Positions 1 to 6,576 of a DNA stretch of 7,992 bases are shown here, piece after piece. The translations under genes and the position numbers were made by a program. Source of the stretch: DATKMS01 sp041497995. Lineage in GTDB: Bacteria > Desulfobacterota > Binatia > HRBIN30. The stretch covers positions 1-7,992 of the forward strand of contig JBGQHM010000308.1 in the NCBI GenBank assembly GCA_041497995.1, in the 5' to 3' direction. The notes beneath the pieces were generated by a model. That model was not told the DNA's origin and searched no databases. It was given only the letters and a program-made list of their open reading frames with translations. Numbering within the stretch: position 1 is the first letter of the stretch; each line of letters opens with the position of its first letter.

Positions 1-642
1 GCGTCACGCGCGCTGAAGGACTACCTGGCACCGGTCATCGAGCAGCGCCGCAGAGAGCCGCAGGAGGATCTGATCAGCGAACTGCTGGCCGCAGAAGTGG
101 AGGGCGAGCGCCTTTCGCAAGACGACATCTTCGGCTTCCTGCTGTTGTTGCTACCGGCGGGGGCGGAAACCACGTTCCGGCTCCTCGGGAATGTGCTCTA
201 CGCACTGCTGTCGCACCCCGAGCAACTCGATCAGGTACGTACCGACCGCAGCCAGTTGGTGTGGGCGCTTGAAGAGACTCTGCGCTGGGAGCCGCCGCTG
301 ATCGGGACGGCGCGCGAGACGACGCGCGCCGTGACACTCGGCGGCAAGGACATTCCGGAACGTGGCAAGGTATCGGCGATGGTGGGCCCCGCCAACCATG
401 ATGAAACCCACTACCCGGACCCCGATCGCTTCGACATCCACCGCCGCGCCGACGACCACCTCTCCTTCGGGTTGGGGAAACACTTCTGCCTCGGTTACCA
501 CCTCGCACGCCTCGAGGTACTCACCGCCGTGAACGCCGTGCTCGACCGCCTACCGAATGTACGACTCGATCCGGCACAGGAGTGCTGGATTCAGGGCGTC
601 AGCTTCCGCTCGCCAAACCGATTGCCCGTCGTGTTCGATTAG
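1..642 (+). CDS. Cytochrome P450, C-terminal part (5' end outside window)
   Basis: This is a heme-thiolate monooxygenase fragment. The frame is open from base 1 to a TAG at 640-642 and gives 213 residues, about half of a typical bacterial P450 of roughly 400; the N-terminal half lies upstream. In fragment numbering, the I-helix oxygen-activation motif AGAETT is at 53-58 with its acid-alcohol pair E56-T57. The K-helix ExxR motif (EETLR) is at 92-95, followed by the meander sequence PDPDRFD. The heme-binding loop FGLGKHFCLG ends the core, with Cys163 as the proximal iron ligand. All key residues are present, so the enzyme looks functional. It is the soluble bacterial class and should need separate ferredoxin and reductase partners; none is in the window. 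A GTG at 97 is internal and is not the start. The SDR gene follows after 17 bases, suggesting co-transcription. Family membership is near certain; the substrate is unknown. Confidence 0.96.
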   Translation, partial: ASRALKDYLAPVIEQRRREPQEDLISELLAAEVEGERLSQDDIFGFLLLLLPAGAETTFRLLGNVLYALLSHPEQLDQVRTDRSQLVWALEETLRWEPPLIGTARETTRAVTLGGKDIPERGKVSAMVGPANHDETHYPDPDRFDIHRRADDHLSFGLGKHFCLGYHLARLEVLTAVNAVLDRLPNVRLDPAQECWIQGVSFRSPNRLPVVFD

Positions 643-659
643 GACTACAACCTGCGGCG

Positions 660-1511
660 ATGGACTACCGCGGGAAGATCGTTCTGGTGACCGGCGCCTC
701 GTCGGGAATCGGCTACGTGACCGCCAAAGCCTTTGCCCAACGTGGTGCGATCGTCGTCGGCGTCGCACGACGCGAGCAGTTGTTGCAACAACTGATGCGC
801 GAGTGTCAGACGCACTCGCCGACATCCTCATATCTAGCCGGCGACTTGGCAGAGCGTCCATTTGCAGAACGCGTGATCGATGACACGGTCGCTCGCCACG
901 GCCGCCTCGACATCCTGATCAACAACGCGGCGATCTCGAAGCACAAGCAGATCTACCACATGTCCGCGGACGAGGCGGAGCATGTGATGCAAGTCAACTT
1001 CTCGTCCTGCGTGTGGACGACGCTCGCCGCGATCCCCTACATGTTGCGCGACGGCGGCGGCACGATCGTGAATATCTCGTCATTCGCCGCCAAGGTATCG
1101 CCACCGCGCGAGACCATGTACGCCGCATCGAAGGCGGCCATGAACGCCTTCAGCGCCGGCTTGTGGAACGACCTGGCGGGCTCCAACATCCACGTCGCAT
1201 TGATCAACCCGGGTCCGATCGATACGGAGATCTGGCTCAAGGAAGATGAGCCGCCGGCATACAACGGGCCCAAATATCCGCCGGAGATCATCACCACTGC
1301 CATCTTCGAAGCAATTGAGAAGCGGCGCTACGAGATGACGATACCGCGCTGGAGTTTGCAGCTGATGGCTGCCAACGTCCTCCGCACGCTGTTCCCCTCC
1401 GTCCTCCGCTTCGGCATGAGGAAGACCGATCCCATACCACCCGAGGTCATCGAGAAAGCCCGCGCGCGCTCGGTGAAGGGCAAGCGCATGGGTGACCTCA
1501 GCGAGGGGTGA
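660..1511 (+). CDS. Classical short-chain dehydrogenase/reductase (SDR)
   Basis: This is a 283-residue NAD(P)-dependent oxidoreductase with a Rossmann fold, probably cytosolic. The cofactor loop TGASSGIG is at 11-18, NNAA at 88-91, and the catalytic tetrad is N113, S141, Y154 and K158 (YAASK at 154-158). PGPIDT at 184-189 is the usual post-beta6 motif. Arg37-Arg38 at the end of beta2 suggests a preference for NADP(H), which is an inference. The ATG at 660 was chosen because it puts the glycine motif at the normal distance from the N terminus. A GTG at 582 in the same frame would add 26 residues and overlap the P450 gene, and is unlikely. No strong Shine-Dalgarno sequence precedes the ATG. The C-terminal stretch beyond about residue 235 is longer than in minimal SDRs, with a basic tail. 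The gene sits 17 bases after the P450 and 13 before the amidohydrolase, so a role in processing the P450 product is plausible but unproven. Confidence 0.95.
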   Translation: MDYRGKIVLVTGASSGIGYVTAKAFAQRGAIVVGVARREQLLQQLMRECQTHSPTSSYLAGDLAERPFAERVIDDTVARHGRLDILINNAAISKHKQIYHMSADEAEHVMQVNFSSCVWTTLAAIPYMLRDGGGTIVNISSFAAKVSPPRETMYAASKAAMNAFSAGLWNDLAGSNIHVALINPGPIDTEIWLKEDEPPAYNGPKYPPEIITTAIFEAIEKRRYEMTIPRWSLQLMAANVLRTLFPSVLRFGMRKTDPIPPEVIEKARARSVKGKRMGDLSEG

Positions 1512-1512
1512 G
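1503..1512 (+). promoter_or_regulatory. Ribosome binding site deciding the amidohydrolase start
   Basis: The purine-rich stretch GAGGGGTGAG overlaps the SDR stop codon and lies 12 bases before the ATG at 1525. It supports that ATG over the GTG at 1492, which lies upstream of this stretch inside the SDR gene. The placement suggests that translation is coupled to termination of the SDR. Confidence 0.5.
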
Positions 1513-1524
1513 CCCCGGCGGTCC

Positions 1525-3081
1525 ATGGAACGAGGTCGCGTAGATCCGCCGCATGCATTCACCGGCGGCCGCATCATGACGATGGACCCCGCGCGTGCGC
1601 ATGCCGAGGTGATCGTTGTTGAGCACGGTCGCATCGCTGCCGTGGGCGAACGGGAGTTGCTGCGCGCCTATCCCGGTGCCGTCGTCGAAGATCTTGCCGG
1701 CCGCACGCTCCTGCCGGGCTTCATCGACGCCCACAATCATCTCTCGATTGCCGCCCTGCACCCGATCTGGGCCGATCTGTCACGGACGACGACAATGGAC
1801 GAGCTCAGAGCAGCGCTGACCGAGCAAGCAACCCGCGAGCCGGAGGCGCACTGGGTACGTGGCGCCAACTGGAATGAAGTCACCACCGGTCTGCTTCCGG
1901 ACCGCCATGACCTCGACGCGCTCGGCCTCGACCGGCCGGTGATCGTGGCGCACTACACGCTGCACCAGTGCGTCGTCAGTTCGCAGGGGCTCGATGAGTT
2001 GCAGATCGGCCGCACCACACCGGACCCACCGGGTGGGATCATCGCGCGCGGTACCGACGGGGCACCCAGCGGTTTGTTGACCGAGCGCGCGTGGAGCGCC
2101 GCGCATGCTCACTCGATGTTGGCATATCGCGATCCGGACCGCTGGGCCGAGCTCTTTGCGACACGCATGCGCCACCTGCTACGCGACGGCATCACCTGCG
2201 TGCACGACGCCGCGTGCGGGCGCACGGCGGCGGCGGTGTATCGGGCGATGCGCGCTGCCGGAACGCTCCCCATCTCGGTCCTGATGATGCCGCATGCTGA
2301 GGCCATCCTGATGGACCCGCCGCTCGACGGGCCGGTCACTGGCGAGGGTGACGAGCTGCTGCGTGTCGGACCGGTGAAGTTGTTCGCCGACGGCGGCATC
2401 GCGCCGGCGATGGACGTGAGCATCGCCGGCCAACGCAGTAGTTTCGGAATCGCCTTTCCCGGACTCGCCGCGAGTGTGATCGCCGCCGTCGACCGCGGCT
2501 TCCGTGTCGCCGTACACGCCTTGGGCAACGTCGGGCTGCGGAACGCGCTCGACGCATTCGCGCGTGCAGCGCGCGTGCGACGGGATGATGACCACCGCTT
2601 CCGCGTCGAACACGTCTGCCTCGCGGCGCCGCGGCAGATCACGGAGCTGGCGGCCCTCGGCGCCATCGGCGTCGTGCAACCTGGTTTCGTGCACCACGTC
2701 GGCCAGGCTGTAGAGACCGTACCGTGGGACGAGGAGATCTGGCTGCCGTTCGGTGATTTGGCGCGGGCTCGCATTCCGCTCGCGGCGTCCTCTGACGACC
2801 CGTGCGCCTTTCACGAACCGCTGCGCACATCGTCGCACGGCGCCACGCGCCGGACGGGCTCGGGGAACGTGTTCGCTCCAGAGCAGGCAATCGCCTATGA
2901 AGAGTGGCTCGGTGCCTACACCGCCGGCGCCGCGTACGCGGGCGGTCAAGAGCACGAACGTGGAAGCTTGACTCCCGGAAAGCGCGCGGACCTCGTCATC
3001 CTCGACGGCCCTCTGGACGCGGAGAACCCGCCGCGCGTCGCTCAGACCTGGGTCGGGGGCCGATTGGTGTACACAGCGTAG
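1525..3081 (+). CDS. YtcJ-like metal-dependent amidohydrolase (Amidohydro_3 type)
   Basis: This is a 518-residue TIM-barrel hydrolase of the amidohydrolase superfamily. The N-terminal beta-sandwich has the typical GGRIMTMD and GRIAAVG segments (14-21, 35-41). The metal site is visible: HNH at 70-72 (H70, H72) in GFIDAHNH, K285 in the VKLFADGG motif (the lysine usually carboxylated in this family), H331 in VHALGN, H363 in RVEH, and D424 in ASSDDP. The C-terminal motif GSLTPGKRADLVILD returns to the sandwich domain. No signal peptide is evident, so it is probably cytoplasmic. YtcJ-like proteins include N-substituted formamide deformylase and many uncharacterised members, so the substrate cannot be named; amide, ester or enol-type substrates are possible. 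It follows the SDR by 13 bases and probably ends the P450-SDR transcript. A GTG at 1492 would add 11 residues but lacks family similarity. An ATG at 1576 would cut into the first strand. Confidence 0.93.
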   Translation: MERGRVDPPHAFTGGRIMTMDPARAHAEVIVVEHGRIAAVGERELLRAYPGAVVEDLAGRTLLPGFIDAHNHLSIAALHPIWADLSRTTTMDELRAALTEQATREPEAHWVRGANWNEVTTGLLPDRHDLDALGLDRPVIVAHYTLHQCVVSSQGLDELQIGRTTPDPPGGIIARGTDGAPSGLLTERAWSAAHAHSMLAYRDPDRWAELFATRMRHLLRDGITCVHDAACGRTAAAVYRAMRAAGTLPISVLMMPHAEAILMDPPLDGPVTGEGDELLRVGPVKLFADGGIAPAMDVSIAGQRSSFGIAFPGLAASVIAAVDRGFRVAVHALGNVGLRNALDAFARAARVRRDDDHRFRVEHVCLAAPRQITELAALGAIGVVQPGFVHHVGQAVETVPWDEEIWLPFGDLARARIPLAASSDDPCAFHEPLRTSSHGATRRTGSGNVFAPEQAIAYEEWLGAYTAGAAYAGGQEHERGSLTPGKRADLVILDGPLDAENPPRVAQTWVGGRLVYTA

Positions 3082-3102
3082 TGCACCGGCGCAGACAGTA
3101 AT

Positions 3103-3131
3103 TTGAATCGACACCGGCCCGCTGCTATGAG
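3103..3131 (+). promoter_or_regulatory. Candidate sigma70-type promoter for ileS-lspA
   Basis: TTGAAT at 3103-3108 and TATGAG at 3126-3131 are separated by 17 bases, each matching four of six consensus bases. Transcription would start near 3138 and leave a leader of about 30 bases before the ileS ATG. This is the only promoter-like pair I see in the 89-base gap (3082-3170). The gap shows no convincing terminator hairpin for the amidohydrolase gene, so read-through from upstream is also possible. A chance match cannot be excluded. Confidence 0.35.
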
Positions 3132-3170
3132 ACCGATGCCGATAGACCCGCCGACGGTCGTCATCACGCG

Positions 3171-5987
3171 ATGGATTACAAGCACACCCTGAATCTCCCG
3201 AAGACTGACTTCCCCATGCGCGCTAATTTGCCGCAGCGGGAGCCGGCGGTCGTGGCTCGCTGGACCGAGACCGACCTCTACCACCAGCTGCTGCGCGCCA
3301 ACGCCGGCAGGCCGAAGTACGTGTTGCACGATGGGCCACCGTACGCCAACGGGCATGTCCACCTCGGCACTGCGCTCAACAAGATCATCAAGGACATCGT
3401 CGTCAAGTCGAAGGCGATGGCGGGGTTCGAGGCACCGTACGTGCCGGGCTGGGACTGCCACGGCATGCCGATCGAGCATCAGGTGACGAAGGAGCTCGGT
3501 GGCAAAGTACGCGAGCTGACGCAGATCGAGATCCGTCGCCGCTGCCGCGCCTACGCCGACAAATTCTTCAAAATCCAACGGGAGGAGTTCCGCCGCCTCG
3601 GTGTGCTCGGCGACTGGGAGCATCCGTACCTGACCATGGCACCGGAGTACGAGTCGTCGGTCATCAAGGTATTCCGCGAGCTCGTCGAAGGCGGCTTCAT
3701 CTACCGCGGTCTCCGGCCGGTGCATTGGTGTCCCGTGTGTGGCACGGCGCTCGCCGAGGCGGAGGTGGAATACAGCGGCCACACCTCGCCGTCGATCTAC
3801 GTGAAGTTTCCTTTTGCGGGCTCGGCGGACGATGCAGGTGCGATTGCGGTCAACCCAGGGGATGCCGCAGAGCTGGCACGCCACCACACAGAGCTGGCGG
3901 CCGTCATTTGGACAACGACGCCTTGGACGTTGCCCGCCAACCTCGCGGTCTGCTTGAACCCGCATCTCGACTACGTCACCGTGCGGGTGAACGGCGCGTA
4001 CTACATCGTCGCTGCCCGCTTGGCCGATGCATTCCTCGCGGCTACCGGCCTCACGGAGCACGGCCGGCGCATTCCCGTCAACCTCACACCGATCGACGGG
4101 CGCGACGTGTTCAAGCACCCGTTCATCGACCGACGGTCGCGCTTGGTGTTCGAGTCGCACGTCACGGCCGACGCCGGCACCGGTTGCGTGCACACCGCTC
4201 CAGGGCATGGCTACGAGGACTTCGCTGTGGGCCAGAAGTACGGGCTGCCGGTGCTGACGCCCGTCGATGGGACGGGCAAGTTCACCGCCGAGGCCGGCGC
4301 GTATGCGGGACGGCGCGTTTTCGAAAGCAACGAAGCGATCGTGGACGAGTTGCGCACGCGTGGCGCGCTGCTGCACATGGAACGGCTGCAACACTCGTAT
4401 CCGCACTGTTGGCGCTGCAAGAGCCCGCTGATCTTCAGAGCGACCGAGCAATGGTTCTTGCGCATCGACCACGCCGAGCTCCGGACGAAGGCACTCAGTG
4501 AGATCGACCGGCTGAAATGGATTCCCTCGTGGGGGCACGATCGCATCCACAACATGATGGAAACGCGCCCGGACTGGTGTCTGTCGCGACAGCGCGCCTG
4601 GGGCGTACCCATCCCCGCATTCCGCTGCCGCGGTTGCAACACGTTCGTGTTCGATCCGCCGGTCCTGCGCCACGTCGAGGAGATCTTCGCACACCGCGGC
4701 TCCGACGCGTGGTACGAGCTGTCGAGCCGCGAGCTGATGCCACCGGGATTTCGGTGTTCCTGCGGTGGCGAAGAGTTCGATACGGACAACAACATTCTCG
4801 ACGTGTGGTTCGACGCCGGCTGCTCGCACGAGGCGGTGCTCCGTCCGCGGCCCGACCTCAGCTGGCCGGCCGATCTTTATGTCGAAGCGGTCGACCAGCA
4901 TCGCGGTTGGTTCCAGGTCTCGCTGATCACGTCGGTCGCCACTCGCAATCAGGCGCCGTACCGTGCCGTGTTGACGCACGGTCTCATCCTCGACGAAGCG
5001 GCGAAGAAGATGTCGAAGTCGCTCGGCAACACCGTAGCGCCTGAGGAAATCATCAAGACGCACGGCGCGGAGATCCTGCGGCTGCTATTCGCCTCGGTGG
5101 ATTACACCGCGGACACCAGCTTCTCGAAGAACCTGCTGACGCCGCTGCTCGAAGCGTACCGCAAGATTCGCAACACCTGCCGCTTCTTGCTGGGCAACCT
5201 CTACGACTTCGACATCGGCCGCGACCGTGTGCCATACGCCCAACTGCCAGAGCTCGATCGCTGGATCCTGCATCGCACCACAGAGTTGGTGGGACGCGTA
5301 CGCAAAGCGTACGACAGTTTTGCATTTCATCTGATCGTGCAACAGCTCATCAATTTCTGCGCAGTGGATCTGAGCGCGCTCTATCTCGATATCGTGAAGG
5401 ATCGCCTGTACTGCTCCGCGACCACCGGGCCCGGTCGGCGTGCGGCGCAAACCGCGCTCTGGGAAATCCAGGATGCGCTCGTTCGCCTGATGGCGCCGGT
5501 CCTCTCGTTCACGGCCGAGGAAATCTGGACACACATTCCCGGCAGCGAACGGCCCACCAGCCCGCTGCTTGCCGGTTTCCCGTCAGAGACGTTTCGTGAC
5601 GACCAGTTGTCGGCAAAGTGGGACCGTTTGCTGGCGGTGCGCACGGCGGTGACCAAGGCGCTCGAAGAAGCCCGCCAGTCCGGGATGATCGGCCATTCGC
5701 TGGATGCACGAGTCCATCTCGATGCAGCGGACGGCGTGCGCGAGCTACTCGAGCAGCAGGCCGGCTCACTGCCCGCGTTGTTCATCGCGTCGCAAGTGCA
5801 GTTGAGCCAAGACCTGGGGGCAGACGCGATGAGCCCGCTGCTGCCCGAGCTCAAGGTGCGCATTGAGCGGGCGCGTGGCGGCAAGTGCGAGCGTTGCTGG
5901 AACTACAGCGAGGCGGTGGGTACCGACGCGACGCATCCGGGATTGTGTGAGCGTTGCCTGCCAGTGGTCAGAGCACAGGCGGGATGA
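3171..5987 (+). CDS. ileS: Isoleucyl-tRNA synthetase
   Basis: This cytosolic class I synthetase charges tRNA-Ile and edits misactivated valine. At 938 residues it has normal bacterial length. The HIGH-type motif is HLGT at 64-67, within PPYANGHVHLG. The CP1 editing domain shows WTTTPWTLPAN at 247-257 and HTAPGHGYED at 341-350, ending in the conserved editing Asp350. Further on come WCLSRQRAWG, LDVWFD and KMSKS at 613-617, then the anticodon-binding domain. The C-terminal zinc finger has C906, C909, C926 and C929. Extra cysteine pairs lie at 187/190, 413/416, 486/489 and 529/531; the last two bracket an insertion before LDVWFD and may form another zinc knuckle. No strong Shine-Dalgarno sequence precedes the ATG. 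That start is supported by the normal N-terminal sequence (LPKTDFPMRANLPQREP). The stop overlaps the lspA start by four bases, the common ileS-lspA arrangement. Confidence 0.99.
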   Translation: MDYKHTLNLPKTDFPMRANLPQREPAVVARWTETDLYHQLLRANAGRPKYVLHDGPPYANGHVHLGTALNKIIKDIVVKSKAMAGFEAPYVPGWDCHGMPIEHQVTKELGGKVRELTQIEIRRRCRAYADKFFKIQREEFRRLGVLGDWEHPYLTMAPEYESSVIKVFRELVEGGFIYRGLRPVHWCPVCGTALAEAEVEYSGHTSPSIYVKFPFAGSADDAGAIAVNPGDAAELARHHTELAAVIWTTTPWTLPANLAVCLNPHLDYVTVRVNGAYYIVAARLADAFLAATGLTEHGRRIPVNLTPIDGRDVFKHPFIDRRSRLVFESHVTADAGTGCVHTAPGHGYEDFAVGQKYGLPVLTPVDGTGKFTAEAGAYAGRRVFESNEAIVDELRTRGALLHMERLQHSYPHCWRCKSPLIFRATEQWFLRIDHAELRTKALSEIDRLKWIPSWGHDRIHNMMETRPDWCLSRQRAWGVPIPAFRCRGCNTFVFDPPVLRHVEEIFAHRGSDAWYELSSRELMPPGFRCSCGGEEFDTDNNILDVWFDAGCSHEAVLRPRPDLSWPADLYVEAVDQHRGWFQVSLITSVATRNQAPYRAVLTHGLILDEAAKKMSKSLGNTVAPEEIIKTHGAEILRLLFASVDYTADTSFSKNLLTPLLEAYRKIRNTCRFLLGNLYDFDIGRDRVPYAQLPELDRWILHRTTELVGRVRKAYDSFAFHLIVQQLINFCAVDLSALYLDIVKDRLYCSATTGPGRRAAQTALWEIQDALVRLMAPVLSFTAEEIWTHIPGSERPTSPLLAGFPSETFRDDQLSAKWDRLLAVRTAVTKALEEARQSGMIGHSLDARVHLDAADGVRELLEQQAGSLPALFIASQVQLSQDLGADAMSPLLPELKVRIERARGGKCERCWNYSEAVGTDATHPGLCERCLPVVRAQAG

Positions 5988-6481
5988 GGAAGTACGGCTT
6001 CGTGCTGAGCGTCGCCGCGATCGTGTTGGTGCTCGATCAGGTGACTAAGTGGTACATCCGCCACACCGTCGGCCTGTACGAATCGGTCGTCGTGCTCGAT
6101 TCGTTCTTCCATATCACGCACGTCCGGAATGCCGGAGGGGCCTTCAGCCTGTTCGCCGGAGCACCGAGCGCGTTGCGCTTGCCGTTTTTCCTGCTGGTGT
6201 CGACGACGGCGGTTGTCGCACTGCTGGTGTTCGTGCGCCGCGTCGACCCGAAGCATCACATGCTACTGTTTGCACTCGGCGCGATTCTCGGTGGCGCGGT
6301 CGGCAACCTCGTCGATCGTATGACGTCCGGTGAAGTCACGGATTTCCTCGACTTCCACTGGCACGGCTACTACTGGCCGGCCTTCAATGTCGCCGACTCG
6401 TTCATCAGCACCGGCATGGTGATTCTCCTCGTCTACTCGTTCCTGGTGCGTGACGAGAGCACCGAAAACCAGCGGGCTTGA
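5984..6481 (+). CDS. lspA: Lipoprotein signal peptidase (signal peptidase II)
   Basis: This inner-membrane aspartyl protease removes the signal peptide from prolipoproteins after lipid attachment by Lgt. The 165-residue protein has four hydrophobic membrane segments, near residues 5-23, 62-84, 92-110 and 131-157. Family motifs are DQVTK (18-22), NAGGAFSLF (49-57), GNLVDR (107-112), VTDF with catalytic Asp120, and FNVADS with catalytic Asp138. The ATG at 5984 was chosen because MRKYGF precedes the first membrane segment directly and because it forms an ATGA overlap with the ileS stop. A start at 5954 would add ten hydrophilic residues inside ileS. AGGCGGG at 5977-5983 can serve as the ribosome binding site. 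Translation is probably coupled to ileS. The tail after the last segment is short and hydrophilic. The catalytic set is complete, so I expect it to be active. Confidence 0.98.
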   Translation: MRKYGFVLSVAAIVLVLDQVTKWYIRHTVGLYESVVVLDSFFHITHVRNAGGAFSLFAGAPSALRLPFFLLVSTTAVVALLVFVRRVDPKHHMLLFALGAILGGAVGNLVDRMTSGEVTDFLDFHWHGYYWPAFNVADSFISTGMVILLVYSFLVRDESTENQRA

Positions 6482-6486
6482 GGAAT

Positions 6487-6503
6487 GCGGGTCTGAGACC
6501 CGC
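6487..6503. repeat. Small GC palindrome, possible dispersed repeat unit
   Basis: GCGGGTC and GACCCGC form a perfect 7-bp stem around a TGA loop, starting five bases after the lspA stop. The following bases CGCTACA complete a pattern like the short intergenic palindromes scattered through some GC-rich genomes. Only one copy is in this window, so repeat status is inferred. No T-tract follows on the + strand, so it would be a weak terminator for ileS-lspA at best, although it could stabilise the mRNA 3' end. Confidence 0.4.
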
Positions 6504-6514
6504 CGCTACAACTG

Positions 6515-6548
6515 AAGAAAAGGGGCCGGTGGTATACACCACCGGCCC
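6515..6548 (-). terminator. Intrinsic terminator of glnA
   Basis: GGGCCGGTGGT (6523-6533) and ACCACCGGCCC (6538-6548) form a perfect 11-bp stem with a 4-base ATAC loop. Read on the minus strand, the stem is followed by CTTTTCTTC (6522 down to 6514), a U-rich tract as expected for Rho-independent termination. It lies 28 bases past the glnA stop. On the + strand the hairpin is not followed directly by a T-tract, so it may stop ileS-lspA transcripts only partly. Confidence 0.85.
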
Positions 6549-6576
6549 GGCTTCGCATTCTAGTTTCCCTTACCGA

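Noticed and set aside
2179..3114. A 311-codon open frame on the minus strand, opposite the amidohydrolase
   Set aside because: It has no recognisable motif and overlaps a gene with all its metal-ligand residues in place.
3082..3170. T-box or other tRNA-sensing leader upstream of ileS
   Set aside because: The gap is only 89 bases and shows no T-box sequence or terminator stem.
3127..3192. A 21-codon open frame containing three Ile codons and overlapping the ileS start, considered as an attenuation leader peptide
   Set aside because: Its ATG falls within the candidate -10 element, so it would not be transcribed from that promoter. No terminator or antiterminator hairpins are present, and there is no run of Ile codons.
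3725..4501. A 258-codon + strand open frame inside ileS
   Set aside because: It is an Arg-rich out-of-frame reading of the IleS editing domain with no domain of its own.
3042..5063. A 673-codon open frame on the minus strand, opposite ileS
   Set aside because: It lies almost wholly antisense to ileS, whose motifs are complete. Its translation is rich in Arg, Val and His with no recognisable domain, as expected of a shadow frame in GC-rich DNA.
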